From an uncultured Porphyromonadaceae bacterium (lineage in GTDB: Bacteria; Bacteroidota; Bacteroidia; Bacteroidales; Muribaculaceae), in contig UQGP01000014.1 of assembly GCA_900540625.1 (NCBI GenBank), forward strand, positions 1 through 50,299: 50,299 nucleotides of DNA, read 5' to 3'. This document shows, in pieces, positions 16,711 through 24,261 of this stretch. Numbering within the stretch: the stretch's first letter is position 1; every line of letters starts with the position of its first letter. The translations under genes and the position numbers were made by a program. The notes beneath the pieces are model-generated. The model did not search any database. It was given only the letters and a program-made list of their open reading frames with translations, and was not told where the DNA came from.

Positions 16711-16759
16711 ACACAGAAGCGGGGTGTAGGTTCATTAGCCTGACACCCCGCTTCTGTGT
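16711..16759. terminator. Strong bidirectional terminator hairpin
   Basis: ACACAGAAGCGGGGTGT and ACACCCCGCTTCTGTGT form a perfect 17-bp stem with a 15-nt loop. It lies between the convergent 78-aa gene and the GNAT-nitrilase gene. Confidence 0.85.
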
Positions 16760-16780
16760 GTGGTATATACAACGATGCGG

Positions 16781-18316
16781 CTACTTTTTCAAGCGCACCT
16801 CGTAGAGGTCGTTGCGGCGATCTTTGAGATTCTTGACGCTGCCATATGTATGCAAGTGGTTGAGCCGGTCGAGGTCAACGTCACTCACGAGTATCATCTC
16901 GGTGTTAGGAGTGGCCTCGGCACGTGTGCCGTCGGTGGGGAAATAGAAGTCGCAGGGAGTGAACACACCCGATTGGGCATATTGGATGTCCATGTTGTGG
17001 ACGCGCGGCAGGTTGCCCACGCTTCCGGCAATGACGACGTAGCATTCATTTTCGATGGCACGCGCATGTGCGCACACTTTGACGCGCGAATAAGCGTTTT
17101 GTGTGTCCGTCAAGAAAGGCACAAACAATATTTGCATGCCCTCGGCCGCCATCAAGCGCGACAATTCGGGAAATTCAACATCATAGCATATCAGTATGCC
17201 TATACGAGCGCAATCGGTCTCAAAGGTCTGTATCTTGCTGCCTCCGCACAGGCCCCAACTCTTGATTTCGTCAGGTGTAACATGTATTTTTTCATACGAC
17301 TCGTACGAGCCGTCGCGGCGACACAAGAAACCCACATTGTACAGGCGTCCGTCCTCCTTCAACTGCGGCATCGACCCGGTGATAATATTGATGTTGTAGC
17401 TTATGGCGAGCTTTACAAAGCGGCTGCGTATTTCCTCTGTATATTGTGCCAATCCGCGTATCGCCTCCGACTCGCTCTCATCGTTGAAACGCGACATCAA
17501 CGGGGCATTGAAGTATTCGGGGAATAGGATGAAGTCACTCTGGTAGCCGGACACGGCATCAACAAAGAACTCAATCTGCTCGAACAAGTCGTCTATGGTA
17601 TGGTACGAGCGCATCTGCCACTGCACCAAGCCCACACGCACCGAGGTCTTTTTGCTTACCACGTCCTGCGACGGCGCTTGATAATAGATATTGTCCCATT
17701 GCAGCAGGCAGGCATAGTGCTTCGACTCCTCATCGTTAGGCAGATAGTTGCGCATCACCTTGCGCACGTGGAAGTCATTGGACAGTTGGAATGTCAAGAC
17801 CGGGTCAAAGATTTCCTTCTGCCGCACCTTGTTTATATACTCTTTTGGCCGTAATTTGTCGGCGTATTTGTGGTAGTTGGGAATACGTCCGCCAAACATT
17901 ATAGCCTTGAGATTGAGCGATTCGCAGAGGTCTTTACGATACTCGTACATACGACGTGCGAGACGCAATCCACGATACTGCGGATGTATAAACACTTCTA
18001 TGCCGTAGAGAATATTGCCATGCGGATTGTGTGTACTGAACGTTTCGTTGCCGGTCACCTGTGCATAGGTATGGTCGTTCTTCACCAGATTGTAATCAAC
18101 AATCAGCGAAAGGGCACAGCCCACAATCTTATCATCGACGACGGTCACTATCTGACCCTCGGGGAAGATGTCTATCAGCTTCTTAATCTGCTCGCGGGTC
18201 CAAAAAACATCGCTGCCGTCAGCGTATACGCGCGTAAACGATTGCGACAGCTGCTCATAATCTTCCATCTGAAGATTACGAATCAATACTTTGTTGATTT
18301 TTATTGAGTCTTCCAT
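16781..18316 (-). CDS. GNAT N-acetyltransferase / carbon-nitrogen hydrolase fusion protein
   Basis: This is a 511-residue cytosolic fusion protein. The N-terminal GNAT domain (about 8-190) contains VDDKIVGCALSLIVDY and the acetyl-CoA loop FIHPQYRGLRLARRMYEYR. The C-terminal nitrilase-superfamily domain (about 226-500) has the Glu-Lys-Cys triad: E267 in ILFPEYFNAP, K343 in SYEKIHVTPDE and C377 in GILICYDVEFPE. The same fused architecture is common in Bacteroidetes. The substrates of either half are not known from the sequence. The start is placed at ATG 18316; an in-frame ATG at 18469 would add 51 residues of non-coding character. The gene runs convergently to the terminator at 16711. Confidence 0.9.
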   Translation of the reverse strand: MEDSIKINKVLIRNLQMEDYEQLSQSFTRVYADGSDVFWTREQIKKLIDIFPEGQIVTVVDDKIVGCALSLIVDYNLVKNDHTYAQVTGNETFSTHNPHGNILYGIEVFIHPQYRGLRLARRMYEYRKDLCESLNLKAIMFGGRIPNYHKYADKLRPKEYINKVRQKEIFDPVLTFQLSNDFHVRKVMRNYLPNDEESKHYACLLQWDNIYYQAPSQDVVSKKTSVRVGLVQWQMRSYHTIDDLFEQIEFFVDAVSGYQSDFILFPEYFNAPLMSRFNDESESEAIRGLAQYTEEIRSRFVKLAISYNINIITGSMPQLKEDGRLYNVGFLCRRDGSYESYEKIHVTPDEIKSWGLCGGSKIQTFETDCARIGILICYDVEFPELSRLMAAEGMQILFVPFLTDTQNAYSRVKVCAHARAIENECYVVIAGSVGNLPRVHNMDIQYAQSGVFTPCDFYFPTDGTRAEATPNTEMILVSDVDLDRLNHLHTYGSVKNLKDRRNDLYEVRLKK

Positions 18317-18679
18317 TTCGGCGGCGAAATTACAGTGAAATTCAGACCTGGGCAAATGTTTCGGCAAAAAAATGGGGAACGCTCGTACCGATAGTGCAAC
18401 TCCGCCGCCCATTAGTCCGCATAAACACCTGATAGTATGCAAATTACAGCATCGACACCCGACGCGCAATTAACTATAATTTCGCAAATTCGGCAGAAAT
18501 GCGTACCTTTGCAGCGCATGACAAAACAGCATACGGACATTGTAGCGTGATTGGCTGACGCGTAGGCGTGACTGCCGACGCGCGGCACACAAAGATTTAT
18601 CGCTATCGGAAGACGATTGATCCTCCGACAGTGATGTTGTTATATACTTACAAATCACCTAAAAAAGACTCACAATACA
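18317..18679. other. Divergent intergenic region with promoter for the methyltransferase
   Basis: TACCTTTG at 18504-18511 is a plus-strand -7 match, leaving a leader of about 165 nt before the methyltransferase start. No convincing gene is present. I see no clear minus-strand promoter for the GNAT-nitrilase gene. Confidence 0.6.
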
Positions 18680-19555
18680 ATGTCCCAATCAAATACAAGC
18701 AACAACCGTATCGACAACAACAGCAACGACGCATCCGAAATCGAGCCCACGAAGGCCTCACAACCCGAAGGCCGGACATCGCACAACGAGGACGATTCGT
18801 CCATACACGACTTTGACTTCGCACTTATATGCGAGTACTTCGCATCCATCGACCGCCAAGGCCCGGGCAGCGATGAGGCCACACGCCGCGCCCTGAGCTT
18901 CGTACCGAATATTGATGCATGCAGCCGCATCGCCGACATCGGCTGCGGCACCGGCAGTTCGACGCTATTACTGGCCGCCGATACCGGGGCACACGTCACT
19001 GCCATCGACCTTTTCCCACAGTTCCTGACACGACTATCCGAGCGCGCCAAAGCTGCCGGAGTGTACGAGCGTATCACCACCGCAGCCGCATCTATGGACG
19101 CACTTGACTACGCCGAAGCGTCTTTTGACCTGTTGTGGTGCGAAGGTGCCATCTACAACATCGGCTTTGAAAACGGGCTGCGCTCTTGGCGCCCAATGCT
19201 CAAAGACGGAGGCTATATCGCCGTCACCGACGCCACCTGGCTCACCGACAGACGTCCGGCCGAAGTCGAGACATTCTGGCACGATGCCTACCCCGGCATC
19301 ACCGATATAGCCGGCAATATAGCCGCAATACAACGCTGCGGATACACGCCCGTGGCGGCTTTCGTATTGCCGGACGAGTGCTGGACTACAAACTTCTACG
19401 AGCCCCAACGGCAAGCGCAAGACATCTTCCTGTCGCGCCACGGAGACGACAAGACGGCGCAAGCACTTGTCGCCAACCAGAGGCACGAAGCCGAAATATT
19501 CAGCCGTTTCCATCAGTACTACGGCTATGCCTTTTACATAGCACGTAAGAGCTGA
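18680..19555 (+). CDS. Class I SAM-dependent methyltransferase
   Basis: In this 291-residue protein, motif I for S-adenosylmethionine is IADIGCGTGSSTLLLA (about 84-99). The acidic end of strand 2 follows (HVTAIDLFPQFL), then motif II/III-like stretches (ASFDLLWCEGAIYNIGF and WRPMLKDGGYIAVTDATW). The first 40 residues are Asn/Ser/Asp-rich and probably disordered, longer than in usual family members. The substrate is unknown. It has its own promoter and terminator. Confidence 0.9.
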   Translation: MSQSNTSNNRIDNNSNDASEIEPTKASQPEGRTSHNEDDSSIHDFDFALICEYFASIDRQGPGSDEATRRALSFVPNIDACSRIADIGCGTGSSTLLLAADTGAHVTAIDLFPQFLTRLSERAKAAGVYERITTAAASMDALDYAEASFDLLWCEGAIYNIGFENGLRSWRPMLKDGGYIAVTDATWLTDRRPAEVETFWHDAYPGITDIAGNIAAIQRCGYTPVAAFVLPDECWTTNFYEPQRQAQDIFLSRHGDDKTAQALVANQRHEAEIFSRFHQYYGYAFYIARKS

Positions 19556-19611
19556 TTGCCCGTCCGCATCCCCGTGCCGCCGTACTCATCCCACGGCGAC
19601 ACGGGATACAC

Positions 19612-19650
19612 AACGCGCCTGTCAGGCTTATGGCACAGGCGCGTTTTTTT
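19612..19650 (+). terminator. Rho-independent terminator after the methyltransferase
   Basis: AACGCGCCTGT pairs with ACAGGCGCGTT (11 bp, 12-nt loop), followed by a run of T. Confidence 0.92.
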
Positions 19651-19675
19651 AAGTGCGCTCACTCCGCACATACTT

Positions 19676-19734
19676 AAGGCAGCCTCACCCACTTCTTCCG
19701 CGTCGTGAACGGCATGGCCTTGAGCAATAGACCG
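19676..19734 (-). pseudogene. Possible C-terminal remnant of a phage tail gene
   Basis: Downstream of the truncated tape-measure stop, another minus-strand frame reads AFDGLLLKAMPFTTRKKWVRLP and then a stop. It looks like the end of a phage structural gene left by an internal deletion. The call is tentative because the piece is only about 22 codons. Confidence 0.35.
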
Positions 19735-20601
19735 TCAAAAGCCATATACAGCGACTGCAATTTTGCTCGAAAACGCCACGACAGCATTGCGTACATTCAT
19801 AAATCCCATGGCCATATTGGCTATTGACGCCCCGACATTGAGGTACGGCGCTACGCTCGACACCAGCGACCCTATCTTCGCTTTGAGCGCGCCCATCGAG
19901 TTTGCCAACTGCTTCTGTTTGCCGGCGTCAGTCTTAGCCAGTGCCGCGTTCATCTGCCCGACATTGTCGGTGATGATCTGCGCCAGCATCGCGGCACGCT
20001 CCTGCTCGTTGCCGTTCTTGATGGCCGCTTCCTGCGCCTGTGTGAACGTGATACCCACGCGCCGCAGTGCCGAGGTCATGCCCATCATTGCCTTGCCCAT
20101 AAGGTTGGCCACATTGACGGCGTCCCCGGCTTCAGCGCTAAAACCGCGCTGCTGCGCTACAAGGTTATTCATCGCCGGGATAAGCACCTCCAAAGACGAT
20201 TTTTGATATAGGAACGTAGCCAACTGTTGCGCTCCGGCACGCTGTACGCCAGCCGATATAATACCGAGGTCGGCCTGTGCGCTCGTCAGCTTCTTAATAG
20301 ACGCTATTTCGGCATCCGTGGACTTCATGCGCTGTCGCATAATGACCTCCAAACGCGTAGCGTTCAATTCGGCATTGGAGTACGCCGATGCCATCGATTG
20401 AACTACATCATTTAATTTGGTTATAGTATTGATAGTGGCTTCAAACGCTGCCGCGGTCTGAGCCCATTTAGACTGCGCCCCGTCTAATGACTGCTGCACA
20501 TTCTTGGCTACTTTCTCCAAATCGGAAAACGACATCGTAGCCGACCTTATGCCTTTGTCGTCATATACGGTCTTAAAGTTTATCGTTACATTCTTTGCCA
20601 T
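19735..20601 (-). CDS. Truncated phage tail tape-measure protein (N-terminal part)
   Basis: This 288-residue product begins MAKNVTINFKTVYDDKGI. It continues with a long Ala/Gln-rich helical region (VAKNVQQSLDGAQSKWAQTAAAFEATINTITKLND; QQLATFLYQKSSLEVLIPAMNNLVAQQRGFS; SMGALKAKIGSLVSSVAPYLNVGASIANMAMGF), typical of the N-terminal third of Bacteroidetes tape-measure proteins. Complete proteins usually exceed 700 residues and no downstream tail genes follow, so it is cut short. A second copy of its 5' end is at 21061-21158. A tail assembly chaperone lies upstream at 22495-21873, the normal phage order. Confidence 0.8.
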   Translation of the reverse strand: MAKNVTINFKTVYDDKGIRSATMSFSDLEKVAKNVQQSLDGAQSKWAQTAAAFEATINTITKLNDVVQSMASAYSNAELNATRLEVIMRQRMKSTDAEIASIKKLTSAQADLGIISAGVQRAGAQQLATFLYQKSSLEVLIPAMNNLVAQQRGFSAEAGDAVNVANLMGKAMMGMTSALRRVGITFTQAQEAAIKNGNEQERAAMLAQIITDNVGQMNAALAKTDAGKQKQLANSMGALKAKIGSLVSSVAPYLNVGASIANMAMGFMNVRNAVVAFSSKIAVAVYGF

Positions 20602-20685
20602 ATTATTATTGTTCTATATGTCGTATTTATTGGTCAAAACTTCTTATTTGTGTTTATATGCGTCTCTTTGTCGCGTTTTGTTTCG

Positions 20686-20693
20686 TATATTTG
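20686..20693 (+). promoter_or_regulatory. -7 element for the first small membrane-protein gene
   Basis: TATATTTG matches TAnnTTTG, 25 nt upstream of the ATG at 20718 and facing away from the tape-measure gene. The same octamer precedes the second small gene. Confidence 0.65.
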
Positions 20694-20717
20694 CAGTGAA
20701 CTCATAACTAACTCACT

Positions 20718-20918
20718 ATGGTACTACTCGAAAGCATGGGACTTGTTGAAGGCTTCTTTTGGGCCATCGGTCGGTTTTTTAGCGCCGCTATTGAGCACCC
20801 GTTTATCGCTATAGGCTTAGTAGTGTTCATAATACTCTGCCGTGTACTTGATATAACTCCGGAACCAAAAAAATTCGATCCCCGGGACGGCACACGTCCG
20901 CCCTCGATTAATCTTTAA
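20718..20918 (+). CDS. Small membrane protein inside the prophage (moron-like, copy 1)
   Basis: This 66-residue product has one strong transmembrane segment (about 26-45, HPFIAIGLVVFIILCRVL) preceded by an amphipathic FFWAIGRFFSAAI. A polar, proline-rich tail follows (TPEPKKFDPRDGTRPPS). It is transcribed against the phage structural genes from its own Bacteroidetes-type promoter, the pattern of phage morons expressed from a resident prophage. A similar gene lies at 21267-21458. Function is unknown; membrane-based superinfection exclusion is one possibility. Confidence 0.65.
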   Translation: MVLLESMGLVEGFFWAIGRFFSAAIEHPFIAIGLVVFIILCRVLDITPEPKKFDPRDGTRPPSINL

Positions 20919-20992
20919 CCAACTTATTCTTACTCCCCATATAGGGTATTCCGTATCTCATTTCCTAATACCTAAATCCTAAAACCTAACTC

Positions 20993-21158
20993 CTTCTCAT
21001 CAGCTCCTCCACTCGCGCGCGTGTCGATGGCGTATACTCGCGCTTGGGCGCGGTACGCTTTTGGCCACTTTCTCCAACTCGGACAGCGACATCGTAGCCG
21101 ACTTTATGCCTTTGTCGTCGTATATGGTCTTGAAATTTATAGTTATATTTTTAGCCAT
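20993..21158 (-). pseudogene. Chimeric fragment: tape-measure 5' end joined to tail-chaperone 3' end
   Basis: Reading the minus strand from ATG 21158, the first 33 codons encode MAKNITINFKTIYDDKGIKS and continue to EKVAK, nearly identical to the start of the tape-measure gene at 20601. At about 21060 the sequence switches to a close copy of the last 20 codons of the chaperone extension (RTAPKREYTPSTRARVEELMRR, in another frame). The order tape-measure then chaperone is the reverse of the gene order, which marks a tandem-duplication junction. The fused frame ends at TGA 21000. Confidence 0.85.
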
Positions 21159-21226
21159 TTTTACTTATTGTTAGTCAATATGTCTTATTTTTAATCGCGG
21201 GTGCATCATTATGCACCATTTTGTTT

Positions 21227-21234
21227 TATATTTG
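21227..21234 (+). promoter_or_regulatory. -7 element for the second small membrane-protein gene
   Basis: TATATTTG matches TAnnTTTG and is followed by GC, as in copy 1. It decides against an ATG at 21201, which would lie upstream of it. Confidence 0.6.
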
Positions 21235-21266
21235 CGCAAAACAAAAAAATATTACCCTTGTACAGC

Positions 21267-21458
21267 ATGATGCCACTATTCCATACCATCTTATTAGACG
21301 CGTCCTTTGCAGACATCTTTATATATCCCATTTGGGACATAATCTGCAAATTGTGGTGGCTCTTGTGGCATAACCCTTTGGCATTCTTCGGTTTTGTTGC
21401 CTTCTGTTGGCTCATTCATACCATGACTAAAGGCCGCTCCTGTAGGCTTCCTTGGTAA
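21267..21458 (+). CDS. Small membrane protein inside the prophage (moron-like, copy 2)
   Basis: This 63-residue product starts at ATG 21267, downstream of the -7 element. It is very hydrophobic and Trp-rich (FIYPIWDIICKLWWLLWHNPLAFFGFVAFCWLIHTM), with one long or two short membrane segments. Its layout resembles copy 1: a hydrophobic helix, an HxP turn (HPF versus HNPL), then a membrane helix and a short basic tail. It occupies the equivalent place next to a tape-measure 5' end. Function is unknown. Confidence 0.6.
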   Translation: MMPLFHTILLDASFADIFIYPIWDIICKLWWLLWHNPLAFFGFVAFCWLIHTMTKGRSCRLPW

Positions 21459-21472
21459 TTATTATCTTCCCC

Positions 21473-21772
21473 TCAGCTCCCCGACCGCGCTCGCCGGACC
21501 TTTTTGAAATCGCCGAATTTGCGGCCGCTATTGACGACTACCACTTCGGGGTCAAAACTCTCTGCAAGTATCCTTAATCGCTGCTCGCTCAATTCGTAGG
21601 CGTGCCGCATAAAATAATTAGCCTCACCTTGATTGTCGCCGAAATTGCGCACCGGATACCAGCTGCTTGCATCATACGGCGATAGAAATTCGGCATATAT
21701 TACGATGCCGCCATCGCTATGCCGATGGCGCGAAAAACGCATTGTCGCTCTCTCCAAACTGCTTATACGCAT
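21473..21772 (-). CDS. Hypothetical prophage protein
   Basis: This 99-residue product lies between the tail chaperone and the tape-measure fragments, in the phage orientation. It contains GGIVIYAEFLSPYDASSWYPVRNFG and a helix HAYELSEQRLRILAESFDPEVVVV, then a basic tail. I recognise no family. The DNA around its stop faintly resembles the end of the chaperone extension, so it may be an older module of the same duplication. The start could be ATG 21772 or 21742. Confidence 0.5.
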   Translation of the reverse strand: MRISSLERATMRFSRHRHSDGGIVIYAEFLSPYDASSWYPVRNFGDNQGEANYFMRHAYELSEQRLRILAESFDPEVVVVNSGRKFGDFKKVRRARSGS

Positions 21773-21872
21773 ATCTTTTCCCCATCTTTATTTTATTTTA
21801 AGCGCAAAAGCTAAAATAGACGATTTTTTATTTTAGTTTCCGCCAGCTCATCTGCCGCCTTTGCCTTTATTC

Positions 21873-22210
21873 CTATCTTCTCATCAGTTCCTCTACTCGC
21901 TCGCGTGTCGATGGCGTATACTCGCGCTTGGGCGCGGTACGCGCCGGGGCGTCTATCTCCTCCAACGGGATAAGCATCCGCGGCGTTACGCGCTTGGATG
22001 TGTGCGGCTGTATCAGTATCGCGCACGCCGTGCGCAGGCGGTTCCACCGCTCCAAATCCTCCGAGTGTCGGCGCTTCGCATCCTCCTCCATACAAAGCTC
22101 GAACGCCCTCGGGCTTAGCCGCCTGAACGTGTCGAGCGGCATCCCGAGGGCGGTCAAAGCGTATGCTTGCAAACGCAAAATGTCTATTTTTTCACCGTCG
22201 TCTTTTTTTT
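21873..22210 (-). CDS. Tail assembly chaperone frameshift extension (T part)
   Basis: This minus-strand frame overlaps the end of the 103-aa chaperone gene in the -1 frame and continues for about 109 codons to a TAG at 21873. It contains DILRLQAYALTALGMPLDTFRRLSPRAFELCMEEDAKRRHSEDLERWNRLRTACAIL, the short helical pattern of phage tail-chaperone T domains, and ends REYTPSTRERVEELMRR. It has no start of its own that makes sense; the apparent ATG at 22250 lies inside the upstream gene. It is probably made only as a fusion of about 207 residues after -1 frameshifting at A AAA AAG (22208-22202), as with lambda G/GT. Confidence 0.7.
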
Positions 22211-22495
22211 TGACCCTTTGGCATTCTCGGCGTTGACGGCCTCGCCCCAACGCTGTATGTCCTCGGGCGTCACGCGCAGGGCAAATGTGCGGAAGTCCAT
22301 ATCAAAGGCGCGCCCGTCGGCCTCGGCCGTGGCGCGTACTTGGTAGTACAGCATTCGGCACGCATCCGACAGCCCCGTAATCTCGTAGGCCTCCTTGCCC
22401 GTGGCCTCGCGGAAGTCCACGAGTGCCGCCATCGTCTGGCGCACGGGGTACTCGACCCCGTCTATCTTAATTGTCGTCTCCATTGTCTTTGACAT
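22184..22495 (-). CDS. Phage tail assembly chaperone (G-like)
   Basis: This 103-residue product matches small chaperones encoded before tape-measure genes. It contains TTIKIDGVEYPVRQTMAALVDFREATGKEAYEITGLSDACRMLYYQVRATAEADGRAF and a terminal KKKTT-rich tail. It has a nine-A run (minus strand 22211-22203) followed by G, read TCA AAA AAA AAG in the zero frame, just before its TAG at 22184. This is a canonical -1 slippery heptamer and would produce the longer G-T fusion. Such proteins coat the tape measure during tail assembly. No other tail or head genes remain upstream. Confidence 0.8.
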   Translation of the reverse strand: MSKTMETTIKIDGVEYPVRQTMAALVDFREATGKEAYEITGLSDACRMLYYQVRATAEADGRAFDMDFRTFALRVTPEDIQRWGEAVNAENAKGSKKKTTVKK

Positions 22496-22868
22496 TAATC
22501 GCCCGAGAATGTCGTGGTGGTCAGGCCTTAGATGGCTTGTAGGGGGGTATATCTAGCGCCCGTGTCGGCACGATCCATTAATCTGATAATTGATACATTA
22601 TCCCCTATACTGCGCGGGCGCAATGTATTGCGGCCCTACCGTGTAAACGATTATGATACAATTCGTTGAGGATCAGCTAATCAAACCTATTACAGCGAAA
22701 AGAGCTTAGCCAAGCCAAAATATGCGACGATATTCTCATAAGAACGCCGCAAATTATGCGGCGTTCTTATGAGAATATTTGGTGATTAGGCGTTATTTCG
22801 CTAATTTTGCCGCAGAATATGCGGCGTTTGGCCTCGTTCTTTGTCGCACATAGAACAACAAAAACATT
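22496..22868. other. Intergenic region between prophage remnant and Fic gene, with palindromes
   Basis: This 373-bp stretch has no gene. Its first 180 bp show nothing I can name. The right part contains the perfect palindrome at 22730-22778 and a second related inverted repeat (GCCGC at 22809-22813 with GCGGC at 22821-22825). It also contains repeated motifs of the form AATATGCGRCG near 22720, 22752 and 22816, upstream of the Fic start. Confidence 0.6.
22730..22778. repeat. Perfect 21-bp-arm palindrome upstream of Fic
   Basis: The left arm 22730-22750 and right arm 22758-22778 are exact reverse complements, with a 7-nt AT-rich loop (AAATTAT). It has no T-run and sits 90 bp before the Fic ATG. 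It may be an operator, a terminator for readthrough, or a recombination scar. Confidence 0.85.
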
Positions 22869-24158
22869 ATGTATATCCACGAAAGAGATAATTGGACGGA
22901 CTTCCGTTGGGATACTTCCGAGGTTTCAACGCTTCAGGAAATAATCTGTCGTAAACAAGGCTTGCTTTACGGCAGATTGAGCTCGCTCGGCTTTGACAGT
23001 AAACTCAGGGCAATGGCAGACAACCTGACGCACGATGTAGTGTATTCTTCCGAGATAGAAGGCATACGTCTGAACGAGGAACAAGTGCGCTCCTCAATCG
23101 CCCAAAAGCTGGGAATAGAAAATGTGAAATACACAGCACCATCACACTATATTGACTCAGTAGTGGGCGTAATGCTCGAAGCGATCCAGAACTATGACCA
23201 ACCTCTCAGTAAAGAGAAACTATGCGCTTGGCAATCGGCTTTCTTTCAAACCGGTCTCAGTGAAGGCCGACAAATTGAGATTGGACAGTATCGTACGAAT
23301 GAGGAGCATATTGTCAGCGGTATGTTCGGCAGAGAGAAGATACATTATATAGCGCCTTCTCCTAATCGTGTAGAAAGCGAGATGCAAAAGTTTATAGAAT
23401 GGTTTGATGGCGGAGATACTGTCGGTAGCGTCATCCGTTCTGCCATAGCACACTTCTGGTTTGTATGCATTCATCCTTTCGAAGACGGCAACGGCCGACT
23501 GGCTCGAATTCTCTCCGACATGCTTTTGGCTCGTGGAGAGAATAGCGAATTGCGTTTCTACAATATCTCATCTCAGATCAATAAGGATAAAAAACACTAT
23601 TACAACATACTGGAACGTATGCAACGTGGCGATGGCGACATCACGGAATGGCTGGTATGGTATATAAATAAATTGATTGATGCTTTGGACTATGCAGAAG
23701 CCATCGTCACCACCATCTTGAACAAGAGCTTCTTCTGGCAGAAGGCAGGACTCATACCAATGACAGAACGACAGACACAGATGCTCAATCTCTTCTTAGA
23801 CGGCTATGAAGCAAAGATAACGTCAAAGACCTGGGCTTCGATGGCTAAGTGTTCCAAAGACACCGCCATACGTGACATACAGGACCTTGTCGCCAAAAAC
23901 ATCTTGACAGAGGATATTCCCGGAGCCAAGCGACCAAGCTATTCTATTGTCTATGACGCGGAGGATCTCACGCAATTCTTTGCCGATGTGCGCATTATCC
24001 ACGATAATGGCGTACCATATCTCAATGCCATATTCAAAGGTCATCGAAAGATAAGTGAACGGATACTGACGCTCGATGCCGAGCGGTATCAAAAAGGCGA
24101 TCTCCCACTGTCAAATATGCTCAACAAGTATTGCTCGTATTTGATGGGAAACGGCTAA
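22869..24158 (+). CDS. Fic family protein (class II, DUF4172 N-terminus)
   Basis: This 429-residue protein is a probable AMP transferase that modifies a hydroxyl on target proteins. The N-terminal DUF4172-like region opens with NWTDFRWD. The inhibitory helix motif SxxxEG is S60-E64-G65 in VYSSEIEGIRLNEEQV, placing it in class II (self-inhibited). The catalytic Fic motif HPFEDGNGRLAR spans H202-R213 and is intact, so activity is expected once inhibition is relieved. A flap region precedes it (REKIHYIAPSPNRVESEM). The C-terminus (about 300-370) is a winged-helix-like segment (MTERQTQMLNLFLDG and ASMAKCSKDTAIRDIQDLVAKNILTE), suggesting DNA binding and possible autoregulation at the upstream palindromes. 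No adjacent toxin or antitoxin gene is needed for this class. Confidence 0.93.
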   Translation: MYIHERDNWTDFRWDTSEVSTLQEIICRKQGLLYGRLSSLGFDSKLRAMADNLTHDVVYSSEIEGIRLNEEQVRSSIAQKLGIENVKYTAPSHYIDSVVGVMLEAIQNYDQPLSKEKLCAWQSAFFQTGLSEGRQIEIGQYRTNEEHIVSGMFGREKIHYIAPSPNRVESEMQKFIEWFDGGDTVGSVIRSAIAHFWFVCIHPFEDGNGRLARILSDMLLARGENSELRFYNISSQINKDKKHYYNILERMQRGDGDITEWLVWYINKLIDALDYAEAIVTTILNKSFFWQKAGLIPMTERQTQMLNLFLDGYEAKITSKTWASMAKCSKDTAIRDIQDLVAKNILTEDIPGAKRPSYSIVYDAEDLTQFFADVRIIHDNGVPYLNAIFKGHRKISERILTLDAERYQKGDLPLSNMLNKYCSYLMGNG

Positions 24159-24261
24159 AAGCGGTGCTTGGGATACTGACCCACCCCGTATTTTTTTTAC
24201 AAATGCGCCGGAATTTAGGCTTGTCCCGAAACGACGGGGAAACATACTATCACACAATCTC

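Noticed and set aside
22869..24158. Fic protein as toxin of a Fic/antitoxin operon
   Set aside because: The inhibitory SxxxEG helix is within the same protein (class II), and no separate antitoxin gene is adjacent.
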